Of a DNA stretch of 5,808 nucleotides, positions 1 through 5,745 are shown in pieces; position 1 is the stretch's first letter; each line of letters opens with the position of its first letter. The DNA comes from CAYLSV01 sp964386435 (lineage in GTDB: Bacteria > Planctomycetota > Phycisphaerae > Tepidisphaerales > Tepidisphaeraceae): the NCBI GenBank assembly GCA_964386435.1, contig CAYLSV010000155.1:1-5808 (forward strand), written 5' to 3'. The translations under genes were made by a program, and so were the position numbers. Below the pieces are notes generated by a model. The model saw only the letters and a program-made list of their open reading frames with translations, searched no databases and was not told the origin of the DNA.

Positions 1-1389
1 ATCACCTGGGCCGGGGGCAACGGCGGCAGCAACGACAACGCCAACCGCGACGGCTACGCCAACAGCCGCCACACGATCAGCGTCGCCGCCGTCGACAACT
101 TCGGCCGCCAAGCCTTCTACTCCGAACGCGGGGCCAACCACCTTGTGACCGCCCCCTCCTCCGGCGGCAGCCTGGGCACGACGACCACCGACGGCTCCAG
201 CAGCTTCACCTCCAACTTCGGCGGCACCAGCAGCGCCACCCCGCTTGTCAGCGGTGTCGTCGCCCTCATGCTCGAGGCCAACCCCGACCTCACCCAACGC
301 GACGTCCAGCACATCCTCGTCCGGTCGGCCGCGACCATCAACCCGAGCGACCCCACCTGGGAAATCAACGGGGCCGGCCTGACCGTCAGCGAGGTTTACG
401 GCCACGGCCTGATCGACGCCACCGCCGCGGTGGACTTGGCCCAGACGTGGGAGACGGTCGCCGAGGAGGTGAGCGTTTCTGCCGCCCAGAGCGTTAATCG
501 GGCGATCCCCGACAACAACAGCGTCGGCATCACTCAGACGCTGACGCTCGACCCCGGCGTCACGCTGGAACACGTCGAAATCTTCATCGACATCGACCAC
601 GCCTACCGCGGCGATCTGCAGATCAACCTGACCAGCCCCGACGGCACCACCAGTCAACTGCTCACGCCGACCTTCGACTCGAACAACAACATCCGCAACT
701 GGGTGTTCAGCAGCACCCAGCATTGGGGCGAAGACAGCGGCGGCGTCTGGACGCTCAACGTGGCTGACCTCGGGCCGAGCGACTTGGGCGGCTTGCGGAG
801 CTGGGGCCTGACCGGCTTCGGCACCCAGGTGGCCGAGGCGGTGAACATCGTCGCCCGCGGCTTCGACGTCGACGCGAAGCAGGCGGTGAGCTTCGGCTTT
901 GACGCCGATGTCTCGACCGAGCTTCGGGCGACCGACCTCGTGCTGAGCAACCTCGACTCGGGGCAAATCGTGCCGACGCTGCCAACCGTCAGTTGGAGTG
1001 CTTCGACCCAGACGGCGACGTTCGGCTTCAACGGCCAACTGCCCGACGGCAACTACCGGGCCACGCTCGCTGCCACGGACGGCCTGGACCTGTCCGCACC
1101 GGGCCACGTCGAGTTCTTCATCCTAGCCGGCGACGCCAACCGCGACCGGACGGTGAACCTCGAAGACTTTGGCATCCTCCGCGCCAACTTCGGCAGCGAC
1201 GCCGGCTTGTTCAGCGAGGCCGACTTCAACTACGACGGCCGGGTTGACCTGGCCGACTTCGGCATCCTGCGGGGCAACTTCGGCGAGTTCCTGCCCGAAC
1301 CGGTGGCCGAGGGGCCGTCGCTGTTCGCCGACAACCCGCGGCGTGGCGGCCTGTTCGGCGACCAAACCGGCCGCCGGATCGGCCGGTGA
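1..1389 (+). CDS. Secreted kexin/subtilisin-like serine protease (S8) with P domain, Ig-like module and dockerin; 5' end missing
   Basis: The frame is open from base 1, leaving 462 residues; the signal peptide, propeptide, and catalytic Asp and His lie upstream of the window. Residues 1-60 (ITWAGGNGG... then DGYANSRHTISVAAVDNFGR) match the proprotein-convertase branch of subtilases, with N7 as the likely oxyanion-hole Asn. The nucleophile is S77 in GGTSSATP (codon 229-231), followed by the usual helix LVSGVVALMLEANPDL. Residues about 165-275 form a P/Homo B domain (IPDNNS..., YRGDLQINLTSPDGT, SGGVWTLNVAD, LRSWGLTGFG). Residues about 280-373 are an Ig-like module (LPDGNYRATLAA). Residues about 376-432 are a type I dockerin with two Ca-binding loops (D378-N380-D382-D389 and D408-N410-D412-D419), then a 30-residue Arg/Gly-rich tail. 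It probably acts outside the cytoplasm as a calcium-dependent endoprotease; its substrate is unknown. An internal GTG at 145 is not the start, because conserved catalytic-domain sequence precedes it. Confidence 0.93.
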   Translation: MTWAGGNGGSNDNANRDGYANSRHTISVAAVDNFGRQAFYSERGANHLVTAPSSGGSLGTTTTDGSSSFTSNFGGTSSATPLVSGVVALMLEANPDLTQRDVQHILVRSAATINPSDPTWEINGAGLTVSEVYGHGLIDATAAVDLAQTWETVAEEVSVSAAQSVNRAIPDNNSVGITQTLTLDPGVTLEHVEIFIDIDHAYRGDLQINLTSPDGTTSQLLTPTFDSNNNIRNWVFSSTQHWGEDSGGVWTLNVADLGPSDLGGLRSWGLTGFGTQVAEAVNIVARGFDVDAKQAVSFGFDADVSTELRATDLVLSNLDSGQIVPTLPTVSWSASTQTATFGFNGQLPDGNYRATLAATDGLDLSAPGHVEFFILAGDANRDRTVNLEDFGILRANFGSDAGLFSEADFNYDGRVDLADFGILRGNFGEFLPEPVAEGPSLFADNPRRGGLFGDQTGRRIGR

Positions 1390-1408
1390 ACCGGCGTAGG
1401 CTGATCGC

Positions 1409-2053
1409 ATGCAGATCCTGTCGAACTCCGGCGGCATCGCCGCGACCAACGCCTACGTCGTCGCCGACGAATCGGCCGGGCAATGCGTGCTGTTCGACGC
1501 CCCGGACCACACCGCCGGAAAACTGCTCGACGAGATCGACGCCCGCGGCTGGACGCTCGATGGCCTTTGGCTGACGCACGGCCACTTCGACCACCTCGCC
1601 GATCACGCCCTGGTCCGGCAGCGGTTTCCCGAGGCGTCGCTGCTGATCCACGAAGACGATCTGCCGCTGCTTCAGAAGCCCGGCCCGCAGTTGGCGCTGT
1701 TCGGCAACCCGATTGACATCCCGCCCGGCGAGCCGACCGGCTTCGTGAAGCACGGCGACAACTTCATGATCGGCAACATGCCCGTCGAGGTCATCGCCAC
1801 CCCCGGCCACGCCCGCGGCCACGTCTGTTACCACCTGCCCGAGCAAAAAGTGCTCCTCGGCGGCGACTTGATCCTCGGCCACGCCATCGGCCGCGTCGAT
1901 CTGCCCGGCGGCGACCTGCCGACCCTGCTCGACAGCCTCCGCCGGGTGATGCAGCTGCCCGACGACACGGTCCTCCTCCCCGGCCACGGCGAGCCGAGCA
2001 CACTTGCCGATGAACGCCGCCTGAACCCGTACGTCCGGCAGGCGCTCGGGTGA
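1409..2053 (+). CDS. MBL-fold metallo-hydrolase, glyoxalase II-like
   Basis: This 214-residue protein is the normal length for the short, YcbL-like glyoxalase II relatives. The metal site is complete: T-H57-G-H59-F-D61-H62 (the HxHxDH motif), H134 in TPGHARGH, D153 in LLGGDLIL, and H193 in LLPGHGEPS. The stretch IGRVDLPGGD (160-169) followed by SLRRVMQLPDDT and a C-terminal ERRLNPYV is typical of this subgroup. Such enzymes hold two metal ions and hydrolyse thioesters such as S-lactoylglutathione or related small esters. The real substrate cannot be read from sequence, and the long C-terminal substrate-binding domain of classical glyoxalase II is absent. No signal peptide is visible, so it is probably cytoplasmic. 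The ATG at 1409 has a weak GTAGG eight bases upstream. It lies 19 bases after the protease stop, so read-through transcription is possible, but I see no functional link. Confidence 0.9.
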   Translation: MQILSNSGGIAATNAYVVADESAGQCVLFDAPDHTAGKLLDEIDARGWTLDGLWLTHGHFDHLADHALVRQRFPEASLLIHEDDLPLLQKPGPQLALFGNPIDIPPGEPTGFVKHGDNFMIGNMPVEVIATPGHARGHVCYHLPEQKVLLGGDLILGHAIGRVDLPGGDLPTLLDSLRRVMQLPDDTVLLPGHGEPSTLADERRLNPYVRQALG

Positions 2054-2085
2054 TGGCAAAGTGAGTCGCGTGTTTCGCCGCGGCG

Positions 2086-2358
2086 TCACACGATTTGCTT
2101 CACGTCCAGCGCGTCAATCATCGCCGGGTCAAAGTCGATCCGCTCCTCGAAGTTGCCGCCGAGCCCGTCGCGGGAGAGGCTGATGATCCAGCCCTCCTCG
2201 ACGATCAAATCCTCGATCACCCGCCCATCAGCCAGCGTCGCCCGGCAGATGGCCGTGTACTTGCGGCGTGGGGCGCCGTGGTCGACCAAATGTTTCCGCC
2301 ACTGCTCCGGCAGCACCTTGGCGAGCCGATTCCGCGGCGGCGTGCGACTGTGGAGCAT
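2086..2358 (-). CDS. Small hypothetical protein (90 aa)
   Basis: I cannot assign a function. The protein reads like a genuine soluble domain: a basic N-terminus (residues 1-35, LPEQWRKHLVDHGAPRRKY), then alternating hydrophobic strands TAICRATLADGRVIEDLIVEEGWIISLSRD (34-63) and an acidic C-terminus with FEERIDFDPAMIDALDVKQIV. The run 'ATLADGRVIEDLIVEEGW' suggests a small beta-rich fold. There is no transmembrane segment or Cys cluster. The start chosen is the only in-frame ATG, at 2356-2358; it has no clear Shine-Dalgarno, and the frame stays open upstream, so the N-terminus is uncertain. It follows the dus cassette on the same strand but is separated from it by about 150 bases holding the paired inverted repeat. 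It converges with the MBL gene, with 32 bases between their stop codons. Confidence 0.68.
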   Translation of the reverse strand: MLHSRTPPRNRLAKVLPEQWRKHLVDHGAPRRKYTAICRATLADGRVIEDLIVEEGWIISLSRDGLGGNFEERIDFDPAMIDALDVKQIV

Positions 2359-2391
2359 GCCGCAGCGTACGCGGCAGTTGTCGCGCGTTGG

Positions 2392-2493
2392 AAGTAGCTG
2401 CGACCCGACGGGTTGCAGTGGCGAGGTTGATGAACATCCTGCTTTCTTGGAGTGCGGGCGCCGCCACTGCGACCCATCGGGTAGCAGCTACTT
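2392..2493. repeat. Paired inverted REP-like element (REPIN-like)
   Basis: Two 32-base arms (2392-2423 and 2462-2493) are inverted copies matching at 29 of 32 positions, around a 38-base spacer. Each arm starts from the outside with GTAG (2394-2397 on plus; 2488-2491 on minus), followed by its own hairpin. Arm one, 2398-2418, is a 9-bp stem (CTGCGACCC / GGGTTGCAG, one G-T wobble) with a 3-base loop. Arm two, 2467-2487, has 8 of 9 pairs. A GTAG tetranucleotide beside a short palindrome is the layout of REP sequences mobilised by RAYT transposases, and two inverted REPs make a REPIN/BIME. It lies 13 bases after the stop codon of the membrane-protein gene, where it could also stabilise or end that transcript. 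It has no T-tract typical of an intrinsic terminator. The REP assignment rests on form; other copies in the genome were not seen. Confidence 0.75.
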
Positions 2494-2506
2494 TGTCCCC
2501 CGGGAT

Positions 2507-2851
2507 TCAACCCACAACCGCCCAAATCATCGCCGCGACGCCGGAGAGGCAGTTGATGATGTTCAGCGCCAGCCCGACCCACGCCACCGGGCCGCCGACG
2601 CGTTGGACGCCGACGACGCCCAGGAACGTGCCGACGAGAGCGGCGGGCAGCGTCGCGGCGGTGAGCATGCCCAGCAGCACGCCCGCGGCCGCGGCGGTGT
2701 TGGGCTCGGCGGTGATCACGCTGCCCCAGCCGACGACGGTCCAGAGGACGCCGAACCCGCCCAGCGCGATCGAGACCAGCGGCGCCCACCAGCCGGGCAC
2801 GCCGCGACGGTCGCCGGTGGCGTAGGGGAGTTCGGTCGCATCGTTCGTCAT
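2507..2851 (-). CDS. Small multi-pass membrane protein (114 aa)
   Basis: This is a hydrophobic protein with three likely transmembrane segments: about 21-43 (WWAPLVSIALGGFGVLWTVVGW), 54-83 (AAAGVLLGMLTAATLP... GVVGV), and 88-113 (VAWVGLALNIINCLSGVAAMIWAVV). A 20-residue polar N-terminus precedes them. Gly-rich pairs of helices of this kind recall small DUF4190-like proteins, but I cannot place it in a family. The ATG at 2849-2851 is preferred because it overlaps the dus stop codon as ATGA, implying translational coupling. An upstream ATG at 2894-2896 would add 15 Gly/Arg-rich residues lying entirely within the dus 3' end. It is the last gene of the four-gene minus-strand cassette, and the REPIN-like element follows its stop. 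No enzymatic motif is visible. Confidence 0.78.
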   Translation of the reverse strand: MTNDATELPYATGDRRGVPGWWAPLVSIALGGFGVLWTVVGWGSVITAEPNTAAAAGVLLGMLTAATLPAALVGTFLGVVGVQRVGGPVAWVGLALNIINCLSGVAAMIWAVVG

Positions 2852-3885
2852 GCCGCCTCGCAGCTTACCTCGTCCGCCGCCGCCTCGGCCGGCCAAACGC
2901 CGGGGCGATCGTCATCATAAAACTCCGCCAGCACCGCCGACCAGTGGGCGAGGCCGCGGACGGCGATGAACCGCTTTTTCACCTCCGCGGCCTCGGGGTG
3001 GAAGCGGGCGTACTTGATGCCCATCTTCCGCATCCGCCGCCCGGCCGTCGACTCGCCGTGGATCTGCATGGCCAGCTCAAAATGCTCCTCCAGCGCCGCC
3101 CGTTGCTCGGCGACCGTCGGCGGCACGATCGGCTTTCCGGCGAGCAGCTTCATCGTGTCGCGGAAGATCCATGGGTTGCCGATCGCGCCGCGGGCGATCC
3201 AGACGCCGTCGACGCCGGTCTCCCGCAGCATGTCGACGGCATCCTGCGCGGTGAACACGTCGCCGCTGCCCCAGATGACGCGGCCCGGGTATGCCCGCTT
3301 TACCTCGCCCAGGAACGGCCGCAGACTCCGGCCGGCGTAGTTCTGTTGCACCGTCCGCCCGTGGACGCGGATGCAGACGAAGCCGAGCTGCCACGCCTCG
3401 TCGCAGAGTTGCCAGAAGCGATCCTCCGACTCGGGCGACTCATCGAACCCTCGCCGCAGCGAGACGCTGATGGGATGGCTGGACAGCCGCTCGCGCACGG
3501 CCCGCATGATGCCGACGCCGCGGTCGGTGTCCTGGAGCATCCAGCCGCCGCGGGCCTTGTTCTTCACCTTCTTGACCGGGCAGGCGAAATTCAGATCGAC
3601 CACGTCGAACCCCGCCTCGGCGAAGATGCCCGCCGCCGGCGCGACGGTCGCCGCCTCGCTGCCCATCACCTGTCCGGCGATCGGGTGGTCCTCATCCGAC
3701 AAATCAATCGCATGTGCCAACCCCCGCCCGCCGTTGAGCATGGGCGTGTCGAGCATCGCCTCGGTCACGGCATAGGCACACCCCCGCCGCCGGGCGACGG
3801 TCCGCATGGCCCGGTCGGAGTACCCGGCCAGCCCCGCCTGCATCAGCGGCGCGGCGAGCGAGATGGGTCCGAGTTGAAGCGTCAT
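2848..3885 (-). CDS. dus: tRNA-dihydrouridine synthase (Dus family)
   Basis: This is a 345-residue FMN-dependent TIM-barrel enzyme that reduces uridine to dihydrouridine in tRNA, with NAD(P)H as the usual electron donor; the length is normal. Motifs in order: APLMQAGLAGYSDRAMR (12-28), GQVMGS (71-76), DLNFACPVKKV (97-107) with catalytic C102, GGWMLQDTD (113-121), IRVHGRTVQQNYAG (172-185), and GVDGVWIARGAIGNPWIF (224-241). A helical C-terminal domain for tRNA binding follows (RRMRKMGIKYARF, 283-295). Two usual flavin-contact positions differ: the Lys of the VKxR motif is S142 (VSLRRG), and the Asn of GNGD is S207 (GSGD). The second change is one I associate with planctomycete Dus proteins; the first looks less common. 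The start ATG at 3883-3885 overlaps the toxin stop, and its own stop overlaps the next start. It most resembles the DusB/NifR3 group, but the uridine position it modifies cannot be assigned. Confidence 0.93.
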   Translation of the reverse strand: MTLQLGPISLAAPLMQAGLAGYSDRAMRTVARRRGCAYAVTEAMLDTPMLNGGRGLAHAIDLSDEDHPIAGQVMGSEAATVAPAAGIFAEAGFDVVDLNFACPVKKVKNKARGGWMLQDTDRGVGIMRAVRERLSSHPISVSLRRGFDESPESEDRFWQLCDEAWQLGFVCIRVHGRTVQQNYAGRSLRPFLGEVKRAYPGRVIWGSGDVFTAQDAVDMLRETGVDGVWIARGAIGNPWIFRDTMKLLAGKPIVPPTVAEQRAALEEHFELAMQIHGESTAGRRMRKMGIKYARFHPEAAEVKKRFIAVRGLAHWSAVLAEFYDDDRPGVWPAEAAADEVSCEAA

Positions 3886-4226
3886 GACGACATCGGCAGC
3901 GGATCGTCCTGCCGTTCAAAGTCCGGCGGCAGCCGGGCGGCGTGCCACACGTAGAGCACCCGCACCACACGGTCGACCGGGAACACTTCGTAGAAGATCA
4001 GGTAGTTCTTCCGAGCCCGTGCCGAGTACGCCGGTCGGGGCGGGCGCGTATGAACCGGCGTCGTCGTGCCCGGTGCCAAATCGAGCCGGTCAAATTGGCC
4101 GATGATCTTGGCGATAAACTCGATGGCGGTGCCAGGTGCCTGGCGGACACGAGCGATGTAGACGTAGATGTCGTCGAGGTCGTCCGCGACGCTCGGGTGA
4201 CGCACCACCTTGAAGCCGGACATCAT
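3882..4226 (-). CDS. ParE/RelE-family toxin of a type II toxin-antitoxin pair
   Basis: The 114-residue protein has the compact ParE/RelE fold pattern: strand FKVVRHPSVADDLDDIYVYIA (5-25) leading into the first helix, helix two TAIEFIAKIIGQFDRLDLAPG (33-53), then the core strands ARKNYLIFYEVF (71-82) and VVRVLYVWHAAR (87-98). The closing 'xxHxxR' stretch (H95, R98) and the Tyr/Phe-rich strand are hallmarks of the family. ParE members poison DNA gyrase and RelE members cleave mRNA on the ribosome; the sequence does not decide between them. It is slightly longer than most, with an acidic/Pro C-terminal extension (PPDFERQDDPLPMSS). Two adjacent ATGs are possible starts; the first (4224-4226) makes an ATGA overlap with the antitoxin stop. 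Its own stop overlaps the dus start by the same four bases, so toxin translation should be coupled to both neighbours. Confidence 0.87.
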   Translation of the reverse strand: MMSGFKVVRHPSVADDLDDIYVYIARVRQAPGTAIEFIAKIIGQFDRLDLAPGTTTPVHTRPPRPAYSARARKNYLIFYEVFPVDRVVRVLYVWHAARLPPDFERQDDPLPMSS

Positions 4227-4525
4227 CGACCACTCTCCGCCCGGCGAAGCCGCTCAAAGTCTTGGCGATCCCACCCATATTTGACACACAGGTCGTCGGC
4301 CAATGCGTCCACCGTCAGCGACATGTCCAGCGGCGCGTCCTGCCGCCGGCGGACTTCGGCGACCACCTGCTCGGGCAAAGGTTCCGCGATGGCGTATCTG
4401 TCGTCCAGAGCCTCCATGTCGTCCAACATCTCATCGATCAAAGAAGCCGGCGAGCTGTGGCCGTGGTCGGCGGCCCGATCCTGAAGCCTCTGCATTGTCG
4501 CGTCACTCAGTTCCAGCGTGGCCAT
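4223..4525 (-). CDS. Antitoxin, ribbon-helix-helix-like N-terminus
   Basis: This 100-residue acidic protein lies immediately upstream of the ParE/RelE toxin, in the usual antitoxin-first order. Residues 2-7 (ATLELS) could form the DNA-binding beta ribbon. Residues 8-22 (DATMQRLQDRAADHG) and 25-40 (SPASLIDEMLDDMEAL) fit the two helices of a ribbon-helix-helix dimer. Residues 48-95 (EPLPEQVVAEVRRRQ... WDRQDFERLRR) would then wrap the toxin. The RHH call is by pattern and position, not by a close family match. Such antitoxins normally repress their own promoter together with the toxin. The ATG at 4523-4525 has no Shine-Dalgarno, but a promoter-like element sits directly in front of it. The stop codon overlaps the toxin start as ATGA. 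Confidence 0.83.
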   Translation of the reverse strand: MATLELSDATMQRLQDRAADHGHSSPASLIDEMLDDMEALDDRYAIAEPLPEQVVAEVRRRQDAPLDMSLTVDALADDLCVKYGWDRQDFERLRRAESGR

Positions 4526-4540
4526 GCTGTCAGTTTAGCA
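4526..4540 (-). promoter_or_regulatory. Candidate extended -10 promoter for the antitoxin-toxin-dus cassette
   Basis: On the minus strand, TGC-TAAACT (4540 to 4532) resembles an extended -10 element (TGn plus a hexamer matching TATAAT at four of six positions). Only six bases separate the hexamer from the antitoxin ATG, so the transcript would start at or next to the A of the start codon. That fits the lack of a Shine-Dalgarno. No convincing -35 box lies 16-18 bases further upstream. The 59-base gap between the divergent antitoxin and amidohydrolase genes must hold signals for both. Inferred from sequence alone. Confidence 0.33.
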
Positions 4541-4584
4541 GAACGCTTATCGGCGGCGAGGCCTCGGGCGGCTTACCGTGGGTC

Positions 4585-5742
4585 ATGCTGTGGCCGCTGC
4601 TCATCGTCGCGTTGCTCTCGCCGGTGCCGCCCACGACGTTGCCGGCGACCCGGCCGGCGGGGGCGCCCGAGACGGGCATGGCCGTGTACGTCGGCGACTC
4701 GATCATCTTCGGCTACGACCCGACGCCGGCGCTGAAGGTGCCGATCAACCTCCGACCCGCCGCGGCGGTGCCGGCCATCGACGTGCATTGCCACTGGGGC
4801 GACGACGTGCCGCAGGAGTTCATGCTCGCGGCGATGGACCGGCTCAACGTCAGCCACGCCGTGAACCTCTCCGGCGGGCGGGGCGAGAAGGTGCTGGCCA
4901 TGCTCGAGCAGTACGACGACCCGCGGCTGCTCACGCTCTACACGCTGTCGCTGGAAAACTTCGCCGACGAGAATTGGGTGGAGGACACCGTCGCCGACTT
5001 CGAGCGGGCGGTTCGTGCCGGGGCGGCGGGCATGAAGGTGTGGAAAGACCTCGGCCTTACCGCCATCGACGGCGAGGAGCAGCGCATCCCGATCGACGAC
5101 AATCGGCTCGCCCCGCTGTGGGACAAGGCCGGCGAGCTGGGCGTGCCGGTGCTGATCCACTCGTCGGACCCGCATGCGTTTTTCGACCCGATCTGCGAGC
5201 ACAACGAGCGGTGGATGCAGCTGCACCGCCACCCGAGCTGGAGCTTCCACGGTGAGCAGTTCCCGAGCTTCCGCGAGGTGCTGGCGGAGCACGACCGGAT
5301 GATCGCCAACCACCCGGACACCACGTTCATCGGTGCTCACATGGCCGGCGACGCCGAGGATTTGGCGACGCTGGCGGCGCGGCTGGATGAGCTGCCGAAC
5401 CTCGTCGTCGACATCAGCGGCCGGGTGGCCGAGCTGGGCCGGCAGCCGTTCACGGCCCGCGAATTCCTCATCAAGTACCAGGACCGCGTGCTGTTCGGCA
5501 CCGACCGCCATCCCGGCCGCACCCGCCAGCCGCGCTACACCATCTACTTCCGCTTCCTCGAGACGGCCGACGAATACTTCAAGTACTACGACCACCCGTT
5601 CCCCCCCACCGGCGACTGGCGGATCTACGGGGTAAACCTGCCGGCCGACGTGCAGGCGAAAATCTACCGCGACAATGCCGCCCGCGTGCTCGGCCTCGAC
5701 GCGATCATGGAGAACAACGCCAACGCAGAGCCGCGCCCGTGA
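4585..5742 (+). CDS. Exported amidohydrolase (Amidohydro_2-type metal-dependent hydrolase)
   Basis: A 385-residue TIM-barrel hydrolase. Metal-site candidates are H68 and H70 in AIDVHCHWG, H192 in VPVLIHSSDPHAFFDP, H252 in FIGAHMAGD, and D307 in LFGTDRHP; GMKVWKDLGL (149-158) carries the conserved Lys region. Other family-typical stretches are WSFHGEQFPSFREVL (219-233), ISGRVAELGRQPFTAREFLIKYQDR (277-301), and YFRFLETADEYFKY near the C-terminus. The family (PF04909-like) covers hydrolases and decarboxylases, so the substrate is open. The ATG at 4585 is chosen because the next residues, MLWPLLIVALLSPVPPTTLPA, look like a signal peptide or membrane anchor, placing the enzyme outside the cytoplasm. 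The frame is open further upstream, but only opposite the antitoxin gene. A GVxFGYDPTP-like linker (37-50) precedes the barrel. It is divergent from the antitoxin, and a strong inverted repeat follows its stop. Confidence 0.88.
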   Translation: MLWPLLIVALLSPVPPTTLPATRPAGAPETGMAVYVGDSIIFGYDPTPALKVPINLRPAAAVPAIDVHCHWGDDVPQEFMLAAMDRLNVSHAVNLSGGRGEKVLAMLEQYDDPRLLTLYTLSLENFADENWVEDTVADFERAVRAGAAGMKVWKDLGLTAIDGEEQRIPIDDNRLAPLWDKAGELGVPVLIHSSDPHAFFDPICEHNERWMQLHRHPSWSFHGEQFPSFREVLAEHDRMIANHPDTTFIGAHMAGDAEDLATLAARLDELPNLVVDISGRVAELGRQPFTAREFLIKYQDRVLFGTDRHPGRTRQPRYTIYFRFLETADEYFKYYDHPFPPTGDWRIYGVNLPADVQAKIYRDNAARVLGLDAIMENNANAEPRP

Positions 5743-5745
5743 GGA

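Noticed and set aside
2076..2085. The palindrome CGCCGCGGCG between the convergent MBL and 90-residue genes as a bidirectional terminator
   Set aside because: The stem is at most five pairs with no loop, and there are no T-tracts on either side. Short GC palindromes are expected by chance at this base composition.
2852..2896. A longer N-terminus for the small membrane protein
   Set aside because: The extra residues (MAGRGGGGRGKLRGG) are out-of-frame reading of the dus 3' end, whereas the ATG at 2849-2851 gives the same ATGA overlap seen at the other two junctions.
2153..2920. A 255-codon plus-strand open frame running across the REPIN-like element
   Set aside because: It is His/Arg/Pro-rich with no domain pattern, and it runs through the repeat and antisense to two minus-strand genes, so it is most likely a high-GC shadow.
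2944..3954. A long plus-strand open frame (336 codons) opposite the dus gene
   Set aside because: Its protein is a low-complexity mix of Arg, Ala, Pro, Asp and His typical of the antisense of a high-GC gene. The minus strand here encodes a full Dus enzyme with all main motifs.
4303..4584. An upstream extension of the amidohydrolase to an ATG at 4303
   Set aside because: The extra 94 residues are Pro/Arg/Ala-rich, lie mostly opposite the antitoxin gene, and would bury the signal-peptide-like MLWPLLIVALL inside the protein.
4573..5595. A 340-codon minus-strand open frame opposite the amidohydrolase
   Set aside because: It is rich in Arg, Val, His and Gln without a domain pattern, and the plus strand carries a clear metal-dependent hydrolase.
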